Positions 50,901-62,762 of a DNA stretch of 64,000 nt are shown piece after piece. Source of the stretch: Antedon mediterranea. Taxonomy: Eukaryota; Echinodermata; Crinoidea; Comatulida; Antedonidae. Position 1 is the first letter of the stretch; each line of letters opens with the position of its first letter. The notes under the pieces are model-generated. The model did not search any database and was not told the DNA's origin. It saw nothing but the letters and a program-made list of their open reading frames with translations. The stretch is from positions 28,013,795 through 28,077,794 of the forward strand of contig NC_092670.1 in the NCBI RefSeq assembly GCF_964355755.1, read 5' to 3'. The position numbers and the translations under genes were made by a program.

Positions 50901-53900
50901 AGTTTTTTTGAATATCACAAAATGGTCTAAAATGTCTCCAAATGCGATTTGAAGCTTTTCTAAGCACTTTGGTGTTTTTATGTTAACAAGTTTTTTCGAA
51001 AATCACAAAATGGTCTAAAACGTCTCCAAATGCGATTTGAAGCTATTCTGTACACTTTGCTGTTTTGTGTGAATAATTTTTGTCGAAATGCTCAAAATGG
51101 TCAAAAACGTTTTTAAATACGATATTAAGCTATTTTGTGCTCTTTGATGTTTTTGTGTGAAAAGTTTTATCGAAATGCTCAAAATGGTCTAAAACGGTTT
51201 CTAATGTGATTTTAAGCACTTTGATGTTTTTATGTTAACAACTTTTTTAGAAAATCACAAAATGGTCTAAAACGTCTCCAAATGCGATTTGAAGCTTTTC
51301 TAAGCACTTTTGTGTTTTTATGTTTACAAGTTTTTTCGAAAATCACAAAATGGTCTAAAACGGCTCCAAATACGATTTGAAGCTATTCTAAGCACTTTGG
51401 TGTTTTTATGTTAACAAGTTTTTTCGAAAATCACAAAATGGTCTAAAACGTCTCCAAATGCGATTTGAAGCTATTCTAAGCACTTTGGTGTTTTTATGTT
51501 AACAAGTTTTTTCGAAAATCACAAAATGGTGTAAAACGTCTCCAAATGCGATTTGAAGCTATTCTAAGCAATTTTGTGTTTTTATGTTAACAAGTTTTTT
51601 CGAAAATCACAAAATGGTCTAAAACGTCTCCAAATGCGATTTGAAGCTATTCTAAGCACTTTTGTGTTTTTATGTTAACAAGTTTTTTCGAAAATCACAA
51701 AATTGTCTAAAATGTCTCAAAATGCGATTTGAAGCTATTCTTTACACTTTGCTGTTTTGTGTGAATAATTTTTGTCAAAATGCTCAAAATGGTCAAAAAC
51801 GTTTTTAAATACTATATTAAGCTATTTTGTGTTCTTTGATGTTTTTGTGTGAAAAGTTTTTTCGAAATGCTCAAAATGGTCTAAAACGGTTTCTAATGTG
51901 ATTTTAAGCACTTTGATGTTTTTATGTTAACAACTTTTTTAGAAAATTACAAAATGGTCTAAAACGTCTCCAAATGCGATTTGAAGCAATTCTAAGCACT
52001 TTGGTGTTTTTATGTTAACAAGTTTTTTCGAAAATCACAAAATGGTCTAAAACGTCTCCAAATGCGATTTGAAGCTATTCTGTACACTTTGCTGTTTTGT
52101 GTGAATAATTTTTGTTGAAATGCTCAAAATGGTCAAAAACGTTTTTAAATACGATATTAAGCTATTTTGTGCTCTTTGATGTTTTTGTGTGAAAAGTTTT
52201 ATCGAAATGCTCAAAATGGTCTAAAACGGTTTCTAATGTGATTTTAAGCACTTTGGTGTTTTTATGTTAACAAGTTTTTTCGAAATTCACAAAATGGTCT
52301 AAAATGTCTCCAAATGCGATTTGAAGCTTTTCTAAGCACTTTGGTGTTTTTATGTTAACAAGTTTTTTCGAAAATCACAAAATGGTCTAAAACGTCTCCA
52401 AATGTGATTTGAAGCTATTCTAAACACTTTGGTGTTTTTATGTTAACAAGTTTTTTCAAAAATCACAAATTGGTCTAAAACGTCTCCAAATGCGATTTGA
52501 AGCTATTTTAAGCACTTTGGTGTTTTTGTGTAACCAAGTTTTTTCGAAAATCACAAAAGGGTCTAAAATGTCTCAAAATGCGATTTGAAGCTATTCTGTA
52601 CACTTTGATGTTTTTTTGTTAACAAGTTTTTTCGAAAGTCACAAAATGGTCTAAAAAGTCTCCAAATGCGATTTGAAGCTATTCTAAGCACTTTGGTGTT
52701 TTTATGTTAACAAGTTTTATCGAAAATCACAAAATGGTGTAAAACGTCTCCAAATGCGATTTGAAGCTATTCTAAGCACTTTGGTGTTTTTATGTTAACA
52801 AGTTTTTTCGAAAATCACAAAATGGTGTAAAACGTCTCCAAATGCGATTTTAAGCTATTCTAAGCAATTTGGTGTTTTTATGTTAACAAGTTTTTTCGAA
52901 AATCACAAAATGGTCTAAAACGTCTCCAAATGCGATTTGAAGCTATTCTGTACACTTTGCTGTTTTGTGAGAATAATTTTTGTCGAAATGCTCAAAATGG
53001 TCAAAAACGTTTTTAAATACGATATTAAGCTATTTTGTGCTCTTTGATGTTTTTGTGTGAAAAGTTTTATCGAAATGCTCAAAATGGTCTAAAACGGTTT
53101 CTAATGTGATTTTAAGCACTTTGATGTTTTTATGTTAACAACTTTTTTAGAAAATTACAAAATGGTGTAAAACGTCTCCAAATGCGATTTGAAGCTATTC
53201 TAAGCAATTTCGTGTTTTTATGTTAACAAGTTTTTTCGAAAATCACAAAATGGTCTAAAACGTCTCCAAATGCGATTTGAAGCTATTCTAAGCACTTTTG
53301 TGTTTTTATGTTAACAAGTTTTTTCGAAAATCACAAAATGGTCTAAAATGTCTCCAAATGCGATTTTAAGGTATTCTAAGCACTTTGGTGTTTTTATGTT
53401 AACAAGTTTTTTCGAAAATCACAAAATGGTCTAAAACGTCTACAAATGCGATTTGAAGCTCTTCTAAGCACTTTGGTGTTTTTATGTTAACAAGTTTTTT
53501 CGAAAATCACAAAATGGTATAAAACGTCTCCAAATGCGATTTGAAGATTTTCTAAGCACTTTGGTGTTTTTATGTTTACAAGTTTTTTCGAAAATCACAA
53601 AATGGTCTAAAACGTCTCCAAATGCGATTTGAAGCTATTCTGTACACTTTGCTGTTTTGTGTGAATAATTTTGTCAAAATGCTCAAAATGGTCAAAAACG
53701 TTTTTAAATACTATATTAAGCTATTTTGTGTTCTTTGATGTTTTTGTGTGAAAAGTTTTATCGAAATGCTCAAAATGGTCTAAAACGGTTTCTAATGAAA
53801 TGATTTTAAGAACTTTGATGTTTTTATGTTAACAACTTTTTTAGAAAATCACAAAATGGTCTAAAACGTCTCCAAATGCGATTTGAAGCAATTCTAAGCA

Positions 53901-56900
53901 CTTTGGTGTTTTTATGTTAACAAGTTTTTTCGAAAATCACAAAATGGTATAAAACGTCTCCAAATGCGATTTTAAGGTATTCTAAGCACTTTGGTGATTT
54001 TATGTTAACAAGTTTTTTCGAAAATCACAAAATGGTCTAAAACGTCTACAAATGCGATTTGAAGCTATTCTAAGCACTTTGGTGTTTTTATGTTAACAAG
54101 TTTTTTCGAAAATCACAAAATGGTATAAAACGTCTCCAAATGCGATTTTAAGCTATTCTAAGCAATTTGGTGTTTTTATGTTAACAAGTTTTTTCGAAAA
54201 TCACAAAATGGTCGAAAATGTCACAAAATGCGATTTGAAGCTATTCTAAGCACTTTGGTGTTATTATGTTAACAAGTTTTTTCGAAAATCACAAATTGGT
54301 CTAAAACGTCTCCAAATGCGATTTGAAGCTATTTTAAGCACTTTGGTGTTTTTGTGTAACCAAGTTTTTTCGAAAATCACAAAAGGGTCTAAAATGTCTC
54401 AAAATGCGATTTGAAGCTATTCTGTACACTTTGATGTTTTTTTGTTAACAAGTTTTTTCGAAAGTCACAAAATGGTCTAAAACGTCTCCAAATGCGATTT
54501 GAAGCTATTCTAAGCACTTTGGTGTTTTTATGTTAACAAGTTTTTTCGAAAATCACAAAATGGTGTAAAACGTCTCCAAATGCGATTTGAAGCTATTCTA
54601 AGCACTTTGGTGTTTTTATGTTAACAAGTTTTTTCGAAAATCACAAAATGGTGTAAAACTTCTCCAAATACGATTTTAAGCTATTCTAAGCAATTTGGTG
54701 TTTTTATGTTAACAAGTTTTTTCGAAAATCACAAAATGGTCTAAAACGTCTCCAAATGCGATTTGAAGCTATTCTGTACACTTTGCTGTTTTGTGTGAAT
54801 AATTTTTGTTGAAATGCTCAAAATGGTCAAAAACGTTTTTAAATACTATATTAAGCTATTTTGTGTTCTTTGATGTTTTTGTGTGAAAAGTTTTATCGAA
54901 ATGCTCAAAATGGTCTAAAACAGTTTCTAATGTGATTTTAAGCACTTTGATGTTTTTATGTTAACAACTTTTTTAGAAAATCACAAAATGGTCTAAAACG
55001 TCTCCAAATGCGATTTGAAGCAATTCTAAGCACTTTGGTGCTTTTATGTTAACAAGTTTTTTCGAAAATCACAAAATGGTATAAAACGTCTCCAAATGCG
55101 ATTTGAAGCAATTCTAAGCACTTTGGTGTTTTTATGTTAACAAGTTTTTTCGAAAATCACAAAATGGTATAAAACGTCTCCAAATGCGATTTTAAGGTAT
55201 TCTAAGCACTTTGGTGTTTTTATGTTAACAAGTTTTTTCGAAAATCACAAAATGGTCTAAAACGTCTCCAAATGCGATTTGAAGCTATTCTGTACACTTT
55301 GCTGTTTTGTGTGAATAATTTTTGTCGAAATGCTCAAAATGGTCAAAAACGTTTTTAAATACGATATTAAGCTATTTTGTGCTCTTTGATGTTTTTGTGT
55401 GAAAAGTTTTATCGAAATGCTCAAAATGGTCTAAAACGGTTTCTAATGTGATTTTAAGCACTTTGATGTTTTTATGTTAACAACTTTTTTAGAAAATCAC
55501 AAAATGGTCTAAAACGTCTCCAAATGCGATTTGAAGCAATTCTAAGCACTTTGGTGTTTTTATGGTAACGAGTTTTTTTGAATATCACAAAATGGTCTAA
55601 AACGTCTCCAAATGCGATTTGAAGCTATTCTAAGCACTTTGGTGTTTTTATGTTAACAAGTTTTTTCGAAAATCACAAAATGGTGTAAAACGTCTCCAAA
55701 TGCGATTTGAAGCTATTCTAAGCACTTTGGTGTTATTATGTTAACAAGTTTTTTCGAAAATCACAAATTGGTCTAAAACGTCTCCAAATGCGATTTGAAG
55801 CTATTTTAAGCACTTTGGTGTTTTTGTGTAACCAAGTTTTTTCGAAAATCACAAAAGTGTCTAAAATGTCTCAAAATGCGATTTGAAGCTATTCTGTACA
55901 CTTTGATGTTTTTTTGTTAACATGTCTCAAAATGCGATTTGAAGCTATTCTGTACACTTTGATGTTTTTTTGTTAACAAGTTTTTTCGAAAGTCACAAAA
56001 TGGTCTAAAACGTCTCCAAATGCGATTTGAAGCTATTCTAAGCACTTTGGTGTTTTTATGTTAACAAGTTTTTTCGAAAATCACAAAATGGTGTAAAACG
56101 TCTCCAAATGCGATTTGAAGCTATTCTAAGCACTTTGGTGTTTTTATGTTAACAAGTTTTTTCGAAAATCACAAAATGGTGTAAAACTTCTCCAAATACG
56201 ATTTTAAGCTATTCTAAGCAATTTGGTGTTTTTATGTTAACAAGTTTTTTCGAAAATCACAAAATGGTCTAAAACGTCTCCAAATGCGATTTGAAGCTAT
56301 TCTGTACACTTTGCTGTTTTGTGTGAATAATTTTTGTCAAAATGCTCAAAATGGTCAAAAACGTTTTTAAATACTATATTAAGCTATTTTGTGTTCTTTG
56401 ATGTTTTTGTGTGAAAAGTTTTATCGAAATGCTCAAAATGGTCTAAAACGGTTTCTAATGAAATGATTTTAAGAACTTTGATGTTTTTATGTTAACAACT
56501 TTTTTAGAAAATCACAAAATGGTCTAAAACGTCTCCAAATGCGATTTGAAGCAATTCTAAGCACTTTGGTGTTTTTATGTTAACAAGTTTTTTCGAAAAT
56601 CACAAAATGGTATAAAACGTCTCCAAATGCGATTTTAAGGTATTCTAAGCACTTTGGTGTTTTTATGTTAACAAGTTTTTTCGAAAATCACAAAATGGTC
56701 TAAAACGTCTACAAATGCGATTTGAAGCTATTGTAAGCACTTTGGTGTTTTTATGTTAACAAGTTTTTTCGAAAATCACAAAATGGTCTAAAACGTCTCC
56801 AAATGCGATTTGAAGCTATTCTGTACACTTTGCTGTTTTGTGTGAATAATTTTTGTCGAAATGCTCAAAGTGGTCAAAAACGTTTTTAAATACGATATTA

Positions 56901-57253
56901 AGCTATTTTGTGCTCTTTGATGTTTTTGTGTGAAAAGTTTTATCGAAATGCTCAAAATGGTCTAAAACGGTTTCTAATGTGATTTTAAGCACTTTGATGT
57001 TTTTATGTTAACAACTTTTTTAGAAAATCACAAAATGGTCTAAAACGTCTCCAAATGCGATTTGAAGTAATTCTAAGCACTTTGGTGTTTTTATGGTAAC
57101 GAGTTTTTTTGAATATCACAAAATGGTCTAAAATTTCTCCAAATGCGATTTGAAGCTTTTCTAAGCACTTTAGTGTTTTTATGGTAACGAGTTATTTCGA
57201 AAATCACAAAATGGTCTAAAACGTCTCCAAATGCGATTTGAAGCTATTCTGTA
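44921..57253 (+). repeat. Beta-2 unit (12,333 bp, 19 HORs)
   Basis: B starts: 44921, 45880, 46396, 46824, 47252, 47768, 49076, 49416, 49933, 50361, 51053, 51745, 52085, 52953, 53645, 54779, 55295, 56307, 56826. Spacings match beta-1 throughout. Private or recent changes: AAAACGGTTTTAAATAC near 47825, CGAAATTCAC at 52281 (also in the duplicated tail at 57790 but not at the beta-1 equivalent), TTTTTTCAAAAATC at 52458 and CACAAAAGTGTC at 55858. The segment from 51745 to 57253 is the apparent source of the 5,509-bp extra copy that follows. Confidence 0.95.
55866..55977 (+). repeat. 56-bp partial-monomer tandem duplication, beta-2
   Basis: Halves are 55866-55921 and 55922-55977. It lies a further 23,486 bp on from the beta-1 copy. 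The monomer just before it carries the private CACAAAAGTGTC change at 55858. Confidence 0.93.
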
Positions 57254-57276
57254 CACTTTGCTGTTTTGTGTGAATA
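57252..57276 (+). other. Unequal-crossover junction (5,509-bp duplication)
   Basis: Up to 57251 the sequence follows a beta end (CTATTCTGTACAC), whereas the equivalent B entry at 51742 reads CTATTCTTTACAC. From 57277 it follows the 51745-type B (GAATAATTTTTGTC), whereas a true beta-to-alpha boundary has GAATATTTTTT. The switch therefore lies between these two informative positions, inside the first ~25 bp of a B monomer. This is the product expected when two B monomers about 5.5 kb apart mispair and recombine; replication-based mechanisms would look the same. Confidence 0.85.
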
Positions 57277-60200
57277 ATTTTTGTCAAAATGCTCAAAATG
57301 GTCAAAAACGTTTTTAAATACTATATTAAGCTATTTTGTGTTCTTTGATGTTTTTGTGTGAAAAGTTTTTTCGAAATGCTCAAAATGGTCTAAAACGGTT
57401 TCTAATGTGATTTTAAGCACTTTGATGTTTTTATGTTAACAACTTTTTTAGAAAATTACAAAATGGTCTAAAACGTCTCCAAATGCGATTTGAAGCAATT
57501 CTAAGCACTTTGGTGTTTTTATGTTAACAAGTTTTTTCGAAAATCACAAAATGGTCTAAAACGTCTCCAAATGCGATTTGAAGCTATTCTGTACACTTTG
57601 CTGTTTTGTGTGAATAATTTTTGTTGAAATGCTCAAAATGGTCAAAAACGTTTTTAAATACGATATTAAGCTATTTTGTGCTCTTTGATGTTTTTGTGTG
57701 AAAAGTTTTATCGAAATGCTCAAAATGGTCTAAAACGGTTTCTAATGTGATTTTAAGCACTTTGGTGTTTTTATGTTAACAAGTTTTTTCGAAATTCACA
57801 AAATGGTCTAAAATGTCTCCAAATGCGATTTGAAGCTTTTCTAAGCACTTTGGTGTTTTTATGTTAACAAGTTTTTTCGAAAATCACAAAATGGTCTAAA
57901 ACGTCTCCAAATGTGATTTGAAGCTATTCTAAACACTTTGGTGTTTTTATGTTAACAAGTTTTTTCGAAAATCACAAATTGGTCTAAAACGTCTCCAAAT
58001 GCGATTTGAAGCTATTTTAAGCACTTTGGTGTTTTTGTGTAACCAAGTTTTTTCGAAAATCACAAAAGGGTCTAAAATGTCTCAAAATGCGATTTGAAGC
58101 TATTCTGTACACTTTGATGTTTTTTTGTTAACAAGTTTTTTCGAAAGTCACAAAATGGTCTAAAAAGTCTCCAAATGCGATTTGAAGCTATTCTAAGCAC
58201 TTTGGTGTTTTTATGTTAACAAGTTTTATCGAAAATCACAAAATGGTGTAAAACGTCTCCAAATGCGATTTGAAGCTATTCTAAGCACTTTGGTGTTTTT
58301 ATGTTAACAAGTTTTTTCGAAAATCACAAAATGGTGTAAAACGTCTCCAAATGCGATTTTAAGCTATTCTAAGCAATTTGGTGTTTTTATGTTAACAAGT
58401 TTTTTCGAAAATCACAAAATGGTCTAAAACGTCTCCAAATGCGATTTGAAGCTATTCTGTACACTTTGCTGTTTTGTGAGAATAATTTTTGTCGAAATGC
58501 TCAAAATGGTCAAAAACGTTTTTAAATACGATATTAAGCTATTTTGTGCTCTTTGATGTTTTTGTGTGAAAAGTTTTATCGAAATGCTCAAAATGGTCTA
58601 AAACGGTTTCTAATGTGATTTTAAGCACTTTGATGTTTTTATGTTAACAACTTTTTTAGAAAATTACAAAATGGTGTAAAACGTCTCCAAATGCGATTTG
58701 AAGCTATTCTAAGCAATTTCGTGTTTTTATGTTAACAAGTTTTTTCGAAAATCACAAAATGGTCTAAAACGTCTCCAAATGCGATTTGAAGCTATTCTAA
58801 GCACTTTTGTGTTTTTATGTTAACAAGTTTTTTCGAAAATCACAAAATGGTCTAAAATGTCTCCAAATGCGATTTTAAGGTATTCTAAGCACTTTGGTGT
58901 TTTTATGTTAACAAGTTTTTTCGAAAATCACAAAATGGTCTAAAACGTCTACAAATGCGATTTGAAGCTCTTCTAAGCACTTTGGTGTTTTTATGTTAAC
59001 AAGTTTTTTCGAAAATCACAAAATGGTATAAAACGTCTCCAAATGCGATTTGAAGATTTTCTAAGCACTTTGGTGTTTTTATGTTTACAAGTTTTTTCGA
59101 AAATCACAAAATGGTCTAAAACGTCTCCAAATGCGATTTGAAGCTATTCTGTACACTTTGCTGTTTTGTGTGAATAATTTTGTCAAAATGCTCAAAATGG
59201 TCAAAAACGTTTTTAAATACTATATTAAGCTATTTTGTGTTCTTTGATGTTTTTGTGTGAAAAGTTTTATCGAAATGCTCAAAATGGTCTAAAACGGTTT
59301 CTAATGAAATGATTTTAAGAACTTTGATGTTTTTATGTTAACAACTTTTTTAGAAAATCACAAAATGGTCTAAAACGTCTCCAAATGCGATTTGAAGCAA
59401 TTCTAAGCACTTTGGTGTTTTTATGTTAACAAGTTTTTTCGAAAATCACAAAATGGTATAAAACGTCTCCAAATGCGATTTTAAGGTATTCTAAGCACTT
59501 TGGTGATTTTATGTTAACAAGTTTTTTCGAAAATCACAAAATGGTCTAAAACGTCTACAAATGCGATTTGAAGCTATTCTAAGCACTTTGGTGTTTTTAT
59601 GTTAACAAGTTTTTTCGAAAATCACAAAATGGTATAAAACGTCTCCAAATGCGATTTTAAGCTATTCTAAGCAATTTGGTGTTTTTATGTTAACAAGTTT
59701 TTTCGAAAATCACAAAATGGTCGAAAATGTCACAAAATGCGATTTGAAGCTATTCTAAGCACTTTGGTGTTATTATGTTAACAAGTTTTTTCGAAAATCA
59801 CAAATTGGTCTAAAACGTCTCCAAATGCGATTTGAAGCTATTTTAAGCACTTTGGTGTTTTTGTGTAACCAAGTTTTTTCGAAAATCACAAAAGGGTCTA
59901 AAATGTCTCAAAATGCGATTTGAAGCTATTCTGTACACTTTGATGTTTTTTTGTTAACAAGTTTTTTCGAAAGTCACAAAATGGTCTAAAACGTCTCCAA
60001 ATGCGATTTGAAGCTATTCTAAGCACTTTGGTGTTTTTATGTTAACAAGTTTTTTCGAAAATCACAAAATGGTGTAAAACGTCTCCAAATGCGATTTGAA
60101 GCTATTCTAAGCACTTTGGTGTTTTTATGTTAACAAGTTTTTTCGAAAATCACAAAATGGTGTAAAACTTCTCCAAATACGATTTTAAGCTATTCTAAGC

Positions 60201-62762
60201 AATTTGGTGTTTTTATGTTAACAAGTTTTTTCGAAAATCACAAAATGGTCTAAAACGTCTCCAAATGCGATTTGAAGCTATTCTGTACACTTTGCTGTTT
60301 TGTGTGAATAATTTTTGTTGAAATGCTCAAAATGGTCAAAAACGTTTTTAAATACTATATTAAGCTATTTTGTGTTCTTTGATGTTTTTGTGTGAAAAGT
60401 TTTATCGAAATGCTCAAAATGGTCTAAAACAGTTTCTAATGTGATTTTAAGCACTTTGATGTTTTTATGTTAACAACTTTTTTAGAAAATCACAAAATGG
60501 TCTAAAACGTCTCCAAATGCGATTTGAAGCAATTCTAAGCACTTTGGTGCTTTTATGTTAACAAGTTTTTTCGAAAATCACAAAATGGTATAAAACGTCT
60601 CCAAATGCGATTTGAAGCAATTCTAAGCACTTTGGTGTTTTTATGTTAACAAGTTTTTTCGAAAATCACAAAATGGTATAAAACGTCTCCAAATGCGATT
60701 TTAAGGTATTCTAAGCACTTTGGTGTTTTTATGTTAACAAGTTTTTTCGAAAATCACAAAATGGTCTAAAACGTCTCCAAATGCGATTTGAAGCTATTCT
60801 GTACACTTTGCTGTTTTGTGTGAATAATTTTTGTCGAAATGCTCAAAATGGTCAAAAACGTTTTTAAATACGATATTAAGCTATTTTGTGCTCTTTGATG
60901 TTTTTGTGTGAAAAGTTTTATCGAAATGCTCAAAATGGTCTAAAACGGTTTCTAATGTGATTTTAAGCACTTTGATGTTTTTATGTTAACAACTTTTTTA
61001 GAAAATCACAAAATGGTCTAAAACGTCTCCAAATGCGATTTGAAGCAATTCTATACACTTTGGTGTTTTTATGGTAACGAGTTTTTTTGAATATCACAAA
61101 ATGGTCTAAAACGTCTCCAAATGCGATTTGAAGCTATTCTAAGCACTTTGGTGTTTTTATGTTAACAAGTTTTTTCGAAAATCACAAAATGGTGTAAAAC
61201 GTCTCCAAATGCGATTTGAAGCTATTCTAAGCACTTTGGTGTTATTATGTTAACAAGTTTTTTCGAAAATCACAAATTGGTCTAAAACGTCTCCAAATGC
61301 GATTTGAAGCTATTTTAAGCACTTTGGTGTTTTTGTGTAACCAAGTTTTTTCGAAAATCACAAAAGGGTCTAAAATGTCTCAAAATGCGATTTGAAGCTA
61401 TTCTGTACACTTTGATGTTTTTTTGTTAACATGTCTCAAAATGCGATTTGAAGCTATTCTGTACACTTTGATGTTTTTTTGTTAACAAGTTTTTTCGAAA
61501 GTCACAAAATGGTCTAAAACGTCTCCAAATGCGATTTGAAGCTATTCTAAGCACTTTGGTGTTTTTATGTTAACAAGTTTTTTCGAAAATCACAAAATGG
61601 TGTAAAACGTCTCCAAATGCGATTTGAAGCTATTCTAAGCACTTTGGTGTTTTTATGTTAACAAGTTTTTTCGAAAATCACAAAATGGTGTAAAACTTCT
61701 CCAAATACGATTTTAAGCTATTCTAAGCAATTTGGTGTTTTTATGTTAACAAGTTTTTTCGAAAATCACAAAATGGTCTAAAACGTCTCCAAATGCGATT
61801 TGAAGCTATTCTGTACACTTTGCTGTTTTGTGTGAATAATTTTTGTCAAAATGCTCAAAATGGTCAAAAACGTTTTTAAATACTATATTAAGCTATTTTG
61901 TGTTCTTTGATGTTTTTGTGTGAAAAGTTTTATCGAAATGCTCAAAATGGTCTAAAACGGTTTCTAATGAAATGATTTTAAGAACTTTGATGTTTTTATG
62001 TTAACAACTTTTTTAGAAAATCACAAAATGGTCTAAAACGTCTCCAAATGCGATTTGAAGCAATTCTAAGCACTTTGGTGTTTTTATGTTAACAAGTTTT
62101 TTCGAAAATCACAAAATGGTATAAAACGTCTCCAAATGCGATTTTAAGGTATTCTAAGCACTTTGGTGTTTTTATGTTAACAAGTTTTTTCGAAAATCAC
62201 AAAATGGTCTAAAACGTCTACAAATGCGATTTGAAGCTATTGTAAGCACTTTGGTGTTTTTATGTTAACAAGTTTTTTCGAAAATCACAAAATGGTCTAA
62301 AACGTCTCCAAATGCGATTTGAAGCTATTCTGTACACTTTGCTGTTTTGTGTGAATAATTTTTGTCGAAATGCTCAAAGTGGTCAAAAACGTTTTTAAAT
62401 ACGATATTAAGCTATTTTGTGCTCTTTGATGTTTTTGTGTGAAAAGTTTTATCGAAATGCTCAAAATGGTCTAAAACGGTTTCTAATGTGATTTTAAGCA
62501 CTTTGATGTTTTTATGTTAACAACTTTTTTAGAAAATCACAAAATGGTCTAAAACGTCTCCAAATGCGATTTGAAGTAATTCTAAGCACTTTGGTGTTTT
62601 TATGGTAACGAGTTTTTTTGAATATCACAAAATGGTCTAAAATTTCTCCAAATGCGATTTGAAGCTTTTCTAAGCACTTTAGTGTTTTTATGGTAACGAG
62701 TTATTTCGAAAATCACAAAATGGTCTAAAACGTCTCCAAATGCGATTTGAAGCTATTCTGTA
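57254..62762 (+). repeat. Extra 5,509-bp copy of the beta-2 tail (recent segmental duplication)
   Basis: B starts: 57254, 57594, 58462, 59154, 60288, 60804, 61816, 62335, with spacings 340, 868, 692, 1134, 516, 1012, 519, 428. These repeat the last eight spacings of beta-2 (51745 onward). Every marker I checked lies exactly 5,509 bp from its beta-2 partner: CGAAATTCAC 52281/57790, CAATTTCGTG 53205/58714, AATGAAATG 53794/59303 and 56457/61966, GGTCGAAAATG 54210/59719, CACTTTAGTG 57166/62675. I noticed only a few differences between the copies: 52458, 55858 and the pair 61054-61055 (CTATACAC for CTAAGCAC). A full alignment would be needed for an exact count. Confidence 0.94.
61375..61486 (+). 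repeat. 56-bp partial-monomer tandem duplication, in the extra beta tail
   Basis: Halves are 61375-61430 and 61431-61486, exactly 5,509 bp from the beta-2 copy. It lacks the change seen at 55858, so that change arose after the 5,509-bp duplication. Confidence 0.93.
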
